Below are positions 1 to 8,234 of a DNA stretch of 64,000 nucleotides, piece after piece (position 1 is the first letter of the stretch; every line of letters starts with the position of its first letter). This DNA comes from Micromonospora endolithica. GTDB lineage: Bacteria > Actinomycetota > Actinomycetes > Mycobacteriales > Micromonosporaceae. The position numbers and the translations under genes are program-made. The stretch covers positions 62,001 through 126,000 of the forward strand of contig NZ_RBAK01000006.1 in NCBI RefSeq assembly GCF_003626595.1, written 5' to 3'. The notes below the pieces were generated by a model. The model saw only the letters and a list, made by a program, of their open reading frames with translations, was not told where the DNA came from and ran no database searches.

Positions 1-1
1 G

Positions 2-274
2 GATACGACGGCGGATCAGCTCCGGGACGTCTTCGACGCGCTGGCGGCCACCGTCAGCGAATCGCCGCCGGCGTATTCGAAGGCGCTGGCCGGTTGGCGG
101 CGCCGGGAGAGGCGGCGTCGTCTGCGACTCGCGATCCTGGTCGCCATCGTCTTCGCCGCGGCCAACGCCATCGGCCTCTGGGCGTTGAACCGGGCGAGCC
201 CCGACGTGCACATCATCTTCAACGACACGCCAGGCGTCACCGCGACACCCCGGGACGGCTTCGGACCGCCCTGA
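2..274 (+). CDS. C-terminal part of a single-pass membrane protein (left edge)
   Basis: The frame is open from the window edge to the TGA at 272-274, so only the last 90 residues are visible. An N-terminal cytoplasmic-looking stretch ends in an Arg-rich run (WRRRERRRRLRL), followed by one hydrophobic segment (about residues 43-63, LAILVAIVFAAANAIGLWAL) and a short polar tail of about 25 residues. The positive-inside signature suggests an N-in, C-out membrane anchor. Similar small proteins often follow ECF sigma factor genes, but nothing upstream is visible, so no function is assigned. High confidence that it is coding because of its third-position GC bias; low confidence about role. Confidence 0.6.
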   Translation, partial: DTTADQLRDVFDALAATVSESPPAYSKALAGWRRRERRRRLRLAILVAIVFAAANAIGLWALNRASPDVHIIFNDTPGVTATPRDGFGPP

Positions 275-304
275 GCGCGGCCGCCGGCGGCGGCCCGTAC
301 GCTC

Positions 305-1113
305 TCATTCCCCACGGCGTGTCGCGATCCTCACCCGGTCCCGGACCCCGGGCACATCAGCCGCAGCGTGGCCAGCCTCGTCTCCGTCACTGATCCCGGC
401 CAGGATGCTCCTCCGCTCCGCCGGGAGTGCGGTTGGTACGCCATCAACGGGGGAGTGTCGGTGGTAGGCCTTGTTGGCAATGCGCCACCTGTCGTCGACG
501 TGGACGAGCAGAAAGATGTCGGTGAAGGTGTCCACGCCGTGCCGGAGCGTCATGGTGGCGGTTGCGACGGTGCCGTGGACGTCGATGGAGTCGATGCGGC
601 GAGAGCGGATCGGTTCGTCCGGGGCTGGATGGCCGTGGAAGAGAGCGCAGTAGTCGTCTAGGCGCCAGGAGGTGAAGGCACCGTCTCGGATGCCCTCGAT
701 GTGGGCGGTGGGTAGGAATGCGTCGCGGAAGTGTGCGGGTTTCCGGTGGCGTGTCCGCGGATGTAGGCCCGTAGCGGTTCGAGCACGGCGTCGTCGACGG
801 CAGGGATGGCGGCGGCGACGGCGATGTCGCCTTGCTGGCCGGCAGGGGTGGCCGCCATCAGGCCGGCCGCACTGCGCAGGGGGGTGTTCGATGCGGCGGC
901 CAGCAATGCCATGTCCTTGACCAGCGCGCCGATCGTGAACTCAGCTGTGGCAGCGGGCGGTGGGCCGGCGAGCCAGGATCGCTTTCGGGCGACAAGCCCA
1001 CCGAGTGGGCCTAGTTCGAGGATGTCCAGCGTCTGCGCTCGGGGCAGGCCCAAGGCGTCGGCTTGCCGCAAGGAGTCCCGTAGCGCGACGACGGAACCGG
1101 CGAGGCTGAAGGT
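305..1113 (-). pseudogene. Decayed NAD-dependent oxidoreductase C-terminus fused to an NTF2-like (lumazine-binding type) domain, frameshifted
   Basis: Reading leftwards from about 1113, one frame encodes a segment resembling the C-terminal domain of 3-hydroxyisobutyrate dehydrogenase-like enzymes (ADALGLPRAQTLDILELGPL, then AEFTIGALVKDMALLAAA). It runs into YIRGHATGNP, after which the similarity continues in another frame as AHFRDAFLPTAHIEGIRDGA and then VHVDDRWRIANKAYHRHS, a pattern typical of putative lumazine-binding NTF2-like proteins. The switch lies near 738-745 and fits loss of one G in the run corresponding to GDPAHFR. The N-terminal Rossmann domain is absent. Either the gene is dead or the base is a sequencing error; the missing 5' part makes decay more likely. 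Family names rest on my recollection of consensus, not a search. Confidence 0.5.
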
Positions 1114-1262
1114 GACAGGTTCATCGGTTGGAGCCAGGACATCGGCCGCAGCATCGCCCCGATCGGCGAGCTGGCAGGCGGGACCTGCGGATGGGCCAAC
1201 CTCGGTCTCGATGAACGGGGAGAGATCTACACTGTCATGGTCGGGTTGGCGACCTTCGGCCG
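1114..1262 (+). pseudogene. Possible SUKH-3 family immunity-protein fragment
   Basis: A plus-strand frame reads IGWSQDIGRSIAPIGELAGG, then ANLGLDERGEIYTVMVGLATFG. The order 'xPIGE ... hydrophobic-D-E-x-G-E-I-Y ... FG' resembles the C-terminal half of SUKH-3 domain proteins, which are usually immunity partners of polymorphic toxins. It has no start codon or upstream part, abuts the end of the oxidoreductase fragment on the other strand, and runs directly into the 7-bp repeat, which would have replaced its C-terminus. The assignment is weak and by eye only. Confidence 0.33.
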
Positions 1263-1313
1263 CATGCCGCATGCCGCATGCCGCATGCCGCATGCCGCAT
1301 GCCGCATGCCGCA
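1259..1313. repeat. 7-bp tandem repeat (GCCGCAT), about 7.9 copies
   Basis: Seven perfect copies of GCCGCAT are followed by a partial GCCGCA. A 7-bp unit is not a multiple of three, so the array shifts frame from copy to copy and is unlikely to be maintained as protein. It sits at the edge of the gene-fragment scar, with GCATGC palindromes at each junction. Confidence 0.95.
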
Positions 1314-1494
1314 GGCTCTGGATCGTCTCGTCCTCGGACACATGCCCCGCAGCATCAACCGATGCTCTTCGTCCTGAGTTGCCGCACATCCGGATCGGCC
1401 GCTGCACGTGCGCGGCCTTTCGCCAGCGACTCCACGTGGCGCGCGTGGACTCGACCGGCGCGGTAATGCGTGGATACGTCGCGAGCGTGATCGG
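1314..1494. other. Intergenic stretch upstream of the ABC exporter
   Basis: I see no credible gene here. The only recognisable element is the leaderless-type promoter at its right end, listed separately. Together with the fragments to the left this is the end of a decayed segment. Confidence 0.4.
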
Positions 1495-1500
1495 TAACCT
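1495..1500 (+). promoter_or_regulatory. Leaderless-type -10 element (TAACCT) for the ABC exporter
   Basis: TAACCT matches the actinobacterial TANNNT -10 and ends 6 nt before the GTG at 1507, so the transcript would begin at or next to the start codon. There is no ribosome-binding site, which supports this start. No clear -35 is seen. Confidence 0.5.
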
Positions 1501-1506
1501 GGGCCG

Positions 1507-3276
1507 GTGCCTCCGCAGCTCCCTCATCCCGAGCCCGGCGTGCCGGATACGAGGGGTCCGTTGTGGTACATCTGGTGGCTGGTCCGCTGCCAGCCGTGGC
1601 GGGTGCTGCGCGGCAGCCTGATCGGTACGGCCTGGATGCTCGGGCTGTCGGCCCGGCCGTACCTCGTCGCCCGGGCCATCGACGATGGGCTGCGCGCATC
1701 CGACTACCCGGCGCTGGTGTGGTGGGTGACCGCGATCCTCGTCGCGGGGGTGGGCCTGGCCTACCTGGGCATCATGCGGCACCGCACGATGACCTTCGTC
1801 CGGGAGGATGCGTCGGCCCGCTCCGCGGCCGTCCTGCTGCGTCACCTGTCCCGGATCGGCGCCGTGCTGCCGCGCAAGCTCGCCGCCGGGGAGGTCGCCA
1901 CCGTCGGCGGCGCCGATGTCACGCACACCTCGGCGGTGCTGACGATGACCGGGCCAGGTGTGGGCGCGGTCCTCGCGTACGCGTTCGTCGCCGTCGTGCT
2001 GTGGTCGGTCTCCCCGCTCCTGGCGCTGTTCGTGCTGCTCGGCGTACCCGCGACGGTGGTGGTCGTGGGACCGCTGCTGCGCCGCCTCGAACGGGTCGAG
2101 TCGGTCTACCGGCACCAGCAGGGCCTCCTCACCACCCGCGCCGGAGACATCGTGGCCGGGCTGCGCGTGCTCGCCGGCGTCGGTGGGCGCGGCCTGTTCG
2201 GCCGCCGGTACGCGGCCCGCTCGCAGCGCCTGCTGACGGAGGGATACCGCGTCGGCGCCGTGAACAGCTGGATCGAGGCCTTGACGGTCGTCGTCCCCGG
2301 GCTCTTCCTGGCCGCCGTGGTGTGGCTGGCGGCGCGGATGGCCGCGGCCGGCGACATCACGATCGGGCAGATGGTCGCCGTCTACGGATACGTGGCGGTC
2401 CTCATCGTGCCGGTCTGGTTCCTGCTCGAGGGCGGCTACCAGTTGATCCGGGGCCGGGTGGCCGCCCGCCGGATCGTCGACCTGCTCACCCTGACCCCGG
2501 ACGACGCCGCACCCCCTCCGGGAGTCGGCGGGGCGGGAGTCCAGCGCGCGCCGGACCACCCCGCCGACCTGCACGACCCCGCCACCGGGCTGACGGTACC
2601 GGCCGGGCGGCTGCTCGCCGTCGCCGCCGATGACCCGGCCGAGGCCATCGCGCTGGCCGACCGCCTGGGGCGGTTCCTCGCCAGCGACGTGACCTGGGGC
2701 GGCGTGCCGCTGGCCGGGGTCACGCTCGACGAGGTACGCGCTCGGATCCTGGTCGCCGACCACGACTCCTACCTGTTCGCCGGGACGCTGAAGGAAATTC
2801 TGCGTACCCGGGCGGGCAAGGACGACGCCGACATCAGCGCGGCCGTCGCCACCGCGTCGGCCGAGGATGTCGTCGACGCCCTACCGGACGGGCTCGCCAC
2901 GCCGATCGGCGCCCGGGCTCGTACCCTCTCCGGCGGTCAGCGCCAACGCATCCGGCTCGCCCGGGCCCTGCTCGCCGAACCGGAGGTACTGATCCTCGTC
3001 GACCCGACGTCGGCCGTGGACGCGCATACCGAGGCGCGTGTCGCGCAGCGGCTCCGGGCGGCGCGGGCCGGGCGGACCACCATCGTGCTGGCCACGTCGC
3101 CACTGCTGCTCGGGTGCGCCGACGAGGTCGCGCACCTGCGCGACGGCCGGATCGTCGGGACCGGCACCCATCTCGAATTGCTCGAACAGGACCCGAGCTA
3201 CCGGGCGCTGGTGTCCCGGCGCAGTGACTCGGGGGACACCCAGGAATCCGTCGGCCTCGACGGGGTGCCGCGGTGA
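1507..3276 (+). CDS. ABC exporter half-transporter, degenerate-ATP-site subunit
   Basis: This 589-aa protein has a type-I exporter membrane domain (about residues 30-320, six hydrophobic segments) fused to an ATPase domain (about 355-570). The ATPase lacks a Walker A: the position reads VAADDPAEA near residue 370. The Q-loop is LVADHDSYL, Walker B ends in D-P instead of D-E (LILVDPTSAVD), and the H-loop histidine is replaced (LATSPLLLG). It keeps a perfect LSGGQ signature near residue 474. In heterodimeric exporters such a subunit donates its signature to the partner's Walker A. The partner follows with a GTGA overlap. The substrate could be a drug, lipid or peptide; the sequence does not tell. 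The GTG start is backed by the leaderless promoter. Confidence 0.9.
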   Translation: MPPQLPHPEPGVPDTRGPLWYIWWLVRCQPWRVLRGSLIGTAWMLGLSARPYLVARAIDDGLRASDYPALVWWVTAILVAGVGLAYLGIMRHRTMTFVREDASARSAAVLLRHLSRIGAVLPRKLAAGEVATVGGADVTHTSAVLTMTGPGVGAVLAYAFVAVVLWSVSPLLALFVLLGVPATVVVVGPLLRRLERVESVYRHQQGLLTTRAGDIVAGLRVLAGVGGRGLFGRRYAARSQRLLTEGYRVGAVNSWIEALTVVVPGLFLAAVVWLAARMAAAGDITIGQMVAVYGYVAVLIVPVWFLLEGGYQLIRGRVAARRIVDLLTLTPDDAAPPPGVGGAGVQRAPDHPADLHDPATGLTVPAGRLLAVAADDPAEAIALADRLGRFLASDVTWGGVPLAGVTLDEVRARILVADHDSYLFAGTLKEILRTRAGKDDADISAAVATASAEDVVDALPDGLATPIGARARTLSGGQRQRIRLARALLAEPEVLILVDPTSAVDAHTEARVAQRLRAARAGRTTIVLATSPLLLGCADEVAHLRDGRIVGTGTHLELLEQDPSYRALVSRRSDSGDTQESVGLDGVPR

Positions 3277-5048
3277 CCCGGCTCCCCGTCGCGGACCGGG
3301 CCGTGGTCCGCCGAGCCGCGCGGGACCTCCTCGCCCGGGACCGTCGCGCGGTCGCCATCGTGCTGGTGCTGCACGGCGCCGCGGCGATCGCCGGGCTCGC
3401 CGCGCCATGGTTGTTGGGCAGGATCGTGGACGAGGTCGCCGCCGGCGGGGGTGCGGCCGCGGTGGACCGCCTGGCGCTCGCGATCGGCGTCTGCGTGCTG
3501 GCCCAGGGGCTGCTCTCCAGGTACGCCCAGTACGCCGGCCACCGATTCGGCGAGCGTGCCGTCGCCCGACTGCGCGAGGACTTCGTCTCGCGGACGCTCG
3601 ACCTGCCGGTCTCGCTCGTCGAGCGCGCCGGCACCGGTGAACTCGCCACCCGCAGCTCGGTCGACGTGACGACCGTCGGGACCACCGTCCGCGACGTGGT
3701 GCCGGTCATCGTCATCGCCACGACCCAACTGTCGCTTCTCTACGGCGCGATCTTCCTGCTGCACCCGCTGCTCGGCCTGGTCGCCTTGACCGGACTACCG
3801 TCCATCTTCGCGGTCACCCGCTGGTACCTGCGTCGCGCCAGGCCGGCATACCTTGCCGAGGGAGCCGCGACCGCCGAGCTGACCGAGGCGCTGACCACGA
3901 CCGCGGAGGGCGCCCGTACGGTCGAAGCGCTCCGCCTCGGCGCCGATCGCATCGCCCACGGCACGCAGCGCATCGGTCAGGTATGGGCCACCCGCCGGGC
4001 GACCCTGGCGCTGCGCTCCGTCTTCTTCCCCGTGGTGGAGGCGAGCTACGCACTGCCCATCGCCGCGGTGCTGCTCATCGGCGGGTTCGTCATGCCCAGA
4101 GGCATGGTGACGCTCGGTGAGGTGGTCGCCGCCGCGCTCTACCTCCAGCAGGCAATCGATCCCCTGGACCGGCTCCTGCAGTGGACGGAGCAGGCACAAC
4201 GCGGCCTCGCCTCATTCGCCCGCGTACTCGGTGTCGGCCAAGAACCTGACAACGGCTCCCGCCCCGACACGGTCGCCTCGGCCGCACACGGGATACCGGA
4301 ACCGCGCGGCACGGTGTCCACCGCGGAGGAGCGGCTCGTGGTGCGCGGCGCACGATTCTCCTACGCCGACGGCCCCGATGTGCTGCACGGGATCGAACTC
4401 GAGGTGCACCCTGGCGAACGGCTCGCCATCGTCGGCCCGTCGGGCGCCGGGAAATCCACCCTCGCCCGGCTGCTCGCCGGCATCGACGCGCCGCGCGAGG
4501 GTGTGGTGAGCCTCGGTGGTCGCCCCGTGACAGACCTGCCCCCGGCCGAGCGGCGCCGTCGGATCGCCCTCGTCACCCAGGAGCACCACGTCTTCATCGG
4601 CTCGCTGCGCGACAACCTTGCCTTCGCCGCGTCTGGCGCGTCCGACGACCAGATGCGCTCCGCGCTGGCAGCGGTGGGCGCCGACTGGTACACCGACCTG
4701 CCCGACGGCCTCGACACGCAACTCGGCGACGGCGCCCGCGAGCTCAGTGCCGCCGATGCCCAACAGCTCGCGCTGGCAAGGCTCGTGCTCGCCGACCCAC
4801 ACACGTTGATCCTCGACGAGGCGACCGCCGCCCTCGACCCGACAACCGCCCGACGCACCGAGCGGGCGCTCGCCGCCGTCGTCAGCGGGCGTACCGTCAT
4901 CGCGATCGCGCACCGTCTCAACACCGCACACGACGCCGATCGGGTGGCAGTGCTCGAAGACGGCCGGCTCACCGAACTCGGCAGCCACGACGACCTCGTC
5001 AACGCCGATGGCGCCTACGCCGCCCTCTGGCGCTCCTGGCACGGATGA
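3273..5048 (+). CDS. ABC exporter half-transporter, catalytic Walker A/B subunit
   Basis: This 591-aa protein has the same membrane-plus-ATPase layout. Walker A is intact (GPSGAGKST near residue 388), the Q-loop region reads LVTQEHHVFIGSL, Walker B plus catalytic Glu is LILDEATAALD (near 512) and the H-loop His is present (AIAHRLN). The signature motif is degenerate: LSAADAQQ replaces LSGGQ. Combined with the upstream subunit, this leaves one complete ATP site (this Walker A/B with the partner's LSGGQ) and one dead site. The GTG start overlaps the upstream stop by 4 bp, so the genes are translationally coupled and surely form one heterodimer in the cytoplasmic membrane. Confidence 0.92.
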   Translation: MTRLPVADRAVVRRAARDLLARDRRAVAIVLVLHGAAAIAGLAAPWLLGRIVDEVAAGGGAAAVDRLALAIGVCVLAQGLLSRYAQYAGHRFGERAVARLREDFVSRTLDLPVSLVERAGTGELATRSSVDVTTVGTTVRDVVPVIVIATTQLSLLYGAIFLLHPLLGLVALTGLPSIFAVTRWYLRRARPAYLAEGAATAELTEALTTTAEGARTVEALRLGADRIAHGTQRIGQVWATRRATLALRSVFFPVVEASYALPIAAVLLIGGFVMPRGMVTLGEVVAAALYLQQAIDPLDRLLQWTEQAQRGLASFARVLGVGQEPDNGSRPDTVASAAHGIPEPRGTVSTAEERLVVRGARFSYADGPDVLHGIELEVHPGERLAIVGPSGAGKSTLARLLAGIDAPREGVVSLGGRPVTDLPPAERRRRIALVTQEHHVFIGSLRDNLAFAASGASDDQMRSALAAVGADWYTDLPDGLDTQLGDGARELSAADAQQLALARLVLADPHTLILDEATAALDPTTARRTERALAAVVSGRTVIAIAHRLNTAHDADRVAVLEDGRLTELGSHDDLVNADGAYAALWRSWHG

Positions 5049-5258
5049 GCGGGAACCTGACCGTGTCGCTACCGCTGGTCGTGGCGCTATGGGTGTCGCG
5101 CCGACGGGTCCGCGGGCGGGGGCGCGGCGGGCCGCGGCCGCGTGCCGCTACGCGAGTTGGACCAGGACACCGCGGCAGGTGGCCAGGCACCGGTTCTTGG
5201 ATGACCTTGCCGGCACGACCCGGCCACCAGACGCCCACCGGGCCGGCCGAAGAAGCCG
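5049..5258. other. Degraded stretch between exporter and EamA remnant
   Basis: An ATG at 5045 overlaps the exporter stop and starts a frame with a short hydrophobic N-terminus (MSGNLTVSLPLVVALW) that soon becomes Arg/Pro-rich junk, so it may be the start of a gene that was lost. I cannot support a complete gene here. Confidence 0.3.
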
Positions 5259-5480
5259 TTGAGCAGTTCATCGATGCCACTGCTCGGCGTGTCCGGCAGC
5301 CTCGCGTTCGTCGAGGCCCGCCACCTCACCGACCTCGGCGTGGTCGCCGTGCTCGCCTCGTTCTATCCCGCCGTCACCGTGTTGCTGGCCCGGATGCTGC
5401 TCGGCGAGCGCCTCGGCATCGGGCAGCGCCTCGGCCTGGTGTTCTGCTCGGCCGCCGTCGGGCTGATCGCCGCCGGCTGA
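5259..5480 (+). pseudogene. C-terminal remnant of an EamA/DMT-family transporter
   Basis: The frame encodes about 70 residues with two hydrophobic segments, including VVAVLASFYPAVTVLLAR and LGERLGIGQRLGLVF, ending GLIAAG. The 'L.SLYPAxTVLLAR..LGE.l...Q..G' pattern is the signature of the last two helices of EamA-type (DMT superfamily) permeases, which normally have ten helices and about 290 residues. Everything upstream is missing, so it cannot be a functional transporter. Confidence in the family is good because this C-terminal motif is strongly conserved. Confidence 0.65.
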
Positions 5481-5523
5481 CCGGCCGTCGAAGCCCCTAC
5501 CACCCACCCAGAAGGAAGCCTTC

Positions 5524-5607
5524 GTGAAGAATGATGCGGCCAGTTCCACCGCGTACGGTCTCGACAGGTGGCGGCAGACCACAAGCGGAAGGATCCGCCC
5601 GTGCTGA
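5524..5607 (+). CDS. 27-aa upstream ORF overlapping the MBL-hydrolase start
   Basis: A GTG at 5524 is preceded by a good ribosome-binding site (AGAAGGAAG, 6 nt spacer) and opens a 27-codon frame (VKNDAASSTAYGLDRWRQTT...) whose TGA at 5605-5607 lies inside the first codons of the next gene. It could be a leader peptide coupling translation to the hydrolase, or the leftover 5' end of a deleted gene. The peptide contains no motif I recognise. Confidence 0.35.
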   Translation: MKNDAASSTAYGLDRWRQTTSGRIRPC

Positions 5608-6419
5608 CCCAGGTCGCGGAAGGTGTGCTGATCCACCAGAGCGAGTTGCTCCAGAACAATGCCGTTGTCGTGCAGGGCCGGGCGGGGGCGTTGCTGATCG
5701 ATCCCGGGATCACCGGCGACGAGATGGCCTGCCTCGCTCAGGACCTGTCCGACTCGGGCCAGCACTGTGTCGCGGGTTTCGCGACCCACCCTGATTGGGA
5801 CCACGTGCTCTGGCACGCCGACTTCGGCGACGTGCCCCGGTACGGCACAGCCCGCTGCGCGGACGTCATGCGGGGTGTGCGGTCCCGAGCGGACTGGAGG
5901 ACCCGCGCCGCCGAGGGCCTCCCGCCGGAGATCGCCCAGGAGGTACCGCTGGATCTGTTCGGCCTCATCACCGGTCTGTCCGCCGGAACCGGGCAGGTTC
6001 CCTGGGCCGGCCCTCGGGTTCGGATTCTGGAGCATCCGGCTCACTCCCCGGGCCATGCGGCACTCCTGATCGAGGACCGGGGAGTGCTCGTGGCTGGCGA
6101 CATGCTGTCCGACGTCTTCATTCCGATGCTCGACGACTTCAACGACGCCAATGACCCGGTCGAGGACTACCTCACAGGACTGCGCCTGCTGGAGGGCGTG
6201 GCGGACAGAGTCGACGTCCTCGTTCCGGGTCACGGGTCAGTCGCCCGGGCTGACCAGGTGCACGCACGGATCGCACAGGACCGCGCCTACCTGCACGCCC
6301 TGCGGGACGGCCATGCTCCCGAAGATCCGCGGATCGGCCCAGCGGCCGCGCCTGGCTGGGAGTGGGTGAGTGACATACACGCAGGACAGGCCCAGCGCCT
6401 CGCCGAAAGACACCGGTAG
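5601..6419 (+). CDS. MBL-fold metallohydrolase
   Basis: The 272-aa protein has metallo-beta-lactamase fold metal ligands in order: THPDWDH (HxDxDH) about a quarter of the way in, AHSPGHAALL with its His, GDMLSD with the bridging Asp, and VLVPGHGS with the last His. The family hydrolyses esters, thioesters, phosphodiesters or lactams using two zinc or iron ions; the substrate cannot be read from the sequence. I chose GTG 5601 because GGAAGGA ends 7 nt before it; an in-frame GTG at 5568 lacks a ribosome-binding site. It stands alone between a transporter remnant and an unrelated membrane protein. Confidence 0.85.
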   Translation: MLTQVAEGVLIHQSELLQNNAVVVQGRAGALLIDPGITGDEMACLAQDLSDSGQHCVAGFATHPDWDHVLWHADFGDVPRYGTARCADVMRGVRSRADWRTRAAEGLPPEIAQEVPLDLFGLITGLSAGTGQVPWAGPRVRILEHPAHSPGHAALLIEDRGVLVAGDMLSDVFIPMLDDFNDANDPVEDYLTGLRLLEGVADRVDVLVPGHGSVARADQVHARIAQDRAYLHALRDGHAPEDPRIGPAAAPGWEWVSDIHAGQAQRLAERHR

Positions 6420-6531
6420 CGGGGCCTGGGATCGGGAGAGCGCGATGCACCGGTGACCTGTGCGATCCGCACGGTTGACCGGTGACAACAGGAGGCTGCC
6501 CGTTGCGTGCCCAAGGCCGCAACCTGGATCC

Positions 6532-6972
6532 ATGACCGGAACAGTGACTCACCAAGCCACCTCCCCTGCTGCCGCCGTGCTGCGGAGTCCCGCGCTGTGG
6601 TTGGGCGTCGCGCTCGGGGTGGTCGAGCTGACCGACAGCGGCCCCTTCGACCCGTACAGTCCGACAACGTTCATCCCCCCTCTCGTCGCCCTCATCTACC
6701 TGATCTTCGCTGCCTCTCGGCACGGTGCGGACCGGTCCGCCGCGATGCGGATCCAAGCCGTCGGGCTGGTCTGCTTCACCGCGGTGTCGGTGGTTACGTT
6801 GATCGTGGATCCGGCAATCGGCCGCTATCTGATCGCGGCAGGCTGGCTGGCCCACGCCGCGTGGGACTTCGCCCACCGTGACGGCCGCGTCGTACCGAAA
6901 TGGATCGTACGGTTCTGCGTACCGTTCGACCTTCTCGTTGCCACCTCGCTCGTTGTCGGGACCTGGTCGTGA
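6532..6972 (+). CDS. Small four-helix membrane protein of unknown function
   Basis: From the ATG at 6532 the protein is 146 aa with about four hydrophobic segments: LRSPALWLGVALGVVEL, FIPPLVALIYLIFAAS, AVGLVCFTAVSVVTLIVDP and RFCVPFDLLVATSLVVG. A conserved-looking HAAWDFAHR stretch lies between helices three and four and is reminiscent of small actinobacterial membrane proteins of unknown role. An upstream in-frame start at 6460 would add 24 Arg-rich residues and is less likely. No operon partner is evident. Confidence 0.65.
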   Translation: MTGTVTHQATSPAAAVLRSPALWLGVALGVVELTDSGPFDPYSPTTFIPPLVALIYLIFAASRHGADRSAAMRIQAVGLVCFTAVSVVTLIVDPAIGRYLIAAGWLAHAAWDFAHRDGRVVPKWIVRFCVPFDLLVATSLVVGTWS

Positions 6973-7080
6973 AACGAACGTTCGGAGAACGGGGATCGAC
7001 AGCCTTGCGGTACCACGCGGGCGTCGGCGCGTCGCTAGGCTACGGCCTTGACGCCGCCTGGCTGGTAAGGAGAGACAGAC

Positions 7081-7890
7081 ATGTCGCAGGACCGGGCTGA
7101 GCAGCCCATGGGGGGTTCGGCCACCAAGCTGGACACGACGGTGCCGCACTCCGCTCGGGTGTGGAACTACTGGCTCGGCGGTAAGGACAACTTCGCCCCG
7201 GATCGGGAGGTCGGCCAACAGGTGCGGGCGGTCTTCCCGGAAATCGTCGAGGCGGCACGGTGTTCGCGCGCGTTCCTGGGTCGAGCGGTGACCTATCTTG
7301 CCGCAGAGGCGGGGATTCGCCAGTTCCTGGACGTCGGCACCGGCCTGCCCACGGCCGAGAACACGCACGAGGTCGCCCAACGGATCAAGCCGGAGGCGCG
7401 CGTCGTCTATGTCGACAACGACCCGATGGTGCTCGCGCACGCCCGGGTGCTGCTGAGCGGCAGCCAGGAAGGCGCCACCCAGTATGTCGACGCCGACCTG
7501 CGCGACCCGGAGAAGATCATCCAGGACGCCCGCGAAACACTGGACTTCAATGAGCCGATCGCCCTGATGATGCTGGGCGTCATGGGTCACGTCGAGAACC
7601 CGGCCGAGGCGCGGGCCATCGTCAACGCCCTGGTCTCGTCCCTGCCCCCCGGCAGCTTCCTGGCGATGTCCGACGGCACGGCGACCAGTGAGCGGGTCAT
7701 CGAGTCGCATCGGCAGTACAACGGGAGTGGCGCGCTGCCGTACCACCTGCGGGGGGGCGCGGACTTCACGGCCTTCTTCGACGGTCTCGACCTCGTCGAG
7801 CCCGGTGTCGTGCCGTTGGGGCACTGGCGGCCGGACAACCGGCCGTCGGCCATCGTGGATGGTTACTGCGGGGTCGCCCGCAAGCTCTGA
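7081..7890 (+). CDS. DUF574 / SAV2177-type SAM-dependent methyltransferase
   Basis: The 269-aa protein starts from ATG 7081 behind a strong AAGGAGA. It shows the hallmarks of the actinobacterial 'S-adenosyl methyltransferase' family: an early PHSARVWNYWLGGKDNFA block, a SAM-binding glycine motif FLDVGTGLPTAENTHEVAQ, an acidic loop VVYVDNDPMVLAHARVLL, and LMMLGVMGHV. These proteins are abundant in Streptomyces and Micromonospora, often beside regulators, and their substrates are mostly unknown. It is probably monocistronic: a 140-bp gap and a new transcription unit follow. Confidence 0.88.
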   Translation: MSQDRAEQPMGGSATKLDTTVPHSARVWNYWLGGKDNFAPDREVGQQVRAVFPEIVEAARCSRAFLGRAVTYLAAEAGIRQFLDVGTGLPTAENTHEVAQRIKPEARVVYVDNDPMVLAHARVLLSGSQEGATQYVDADLRDPEKIIQDARETLDFNEPIALMMLGVMGHVENPAEARAIVNALVSSLPPGSFLAMSDGTATSERVIESHRQYNGSGALPYHLRGGADFTAFFDGLDLVEPGVVPLGHWRPDNRPSAIVDGYCGVARKL

Positions 7891-8031
7891 CGTGTAGTTG
7901 CGCTCCTCAACGCCGGACCGTCGATAGCCACGAGGTAGGTGAACGCGGATTCGGAAATATCCGTTGCCCATCGTGGACGCCGCCCTTACCTTCAATTGGC
8001 AAGGTCATCCGCACCAACCGAGGAGTTCCCC

Positions 8032-8160
8032 GTGCCGCAGTACGCCTCTACCGAATCCACGCGGCTCATGCCGCGCGGCGGTGTGCTGCCCTCGTTCGGG
8101 CGAGCCCACGACCTCCGCGCGAGCGAGCAGAACTGGAAGCCGGGGTGGCGGCGCGAATAG
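8032..8160 (+). CDS. 42-aa basic ORF at the head of the tRNA/HNH island
   Basis: GTG at 8032 is preceded by AGGAG with a 6-nt spacer and opens a 42-codon frame (MPQYASTESTRLMPRGGVLP... ending WKPGWRRE). A clear hairpin-plus-T-tract terminator begins 20 nt after its stop, so it has its own transcription unit. The peptide is basic, with two aromatic residues near the C-terminus, and I recognise no family. Its position directly ahead of the tRNAs and HNH gene suggests it belongs to the same mobile segment. Confidence 0.55.
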   Translation: MPQYASTESTRLMPRGGVLPSFGRAHDLRASEQNWKPGWRRE

Positions 8161-8179
8161 CGCCGGCGCAAGCTGCGAA

Positions 8180-8212
8180 GCCGCCCACCCCGACAGGGAC
8201 AGGGCGGCTTTT
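8180..8212 (+). terminator. Rho-independent terminator after the 42-aa ORF
   Basis: GCCGCCC (8180-8186) pairs with GGGCGGC (8202-8208) and is followed at once by TTTT. The T-tract is rare in this GC-rich DNA and makes this the clearest intrinsic terminator in the window. Confidence 0.85.
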
Positions 8213-8234
8213 CGTTACTCCATCACCACCTCAC

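Noticed and set aside
1259..1313. CRISPR array
   Set aside because: The 7-bp units are contiguous with no spacers and no cas genes are nearby.
658..2763. Minus-strand frame of about 700 codons spanning the exporter
   Set aside because: Only its last ~150 codons resemble a protein family; the rest is antisense to the ABC exporter and reads through the 7-bp repeat.
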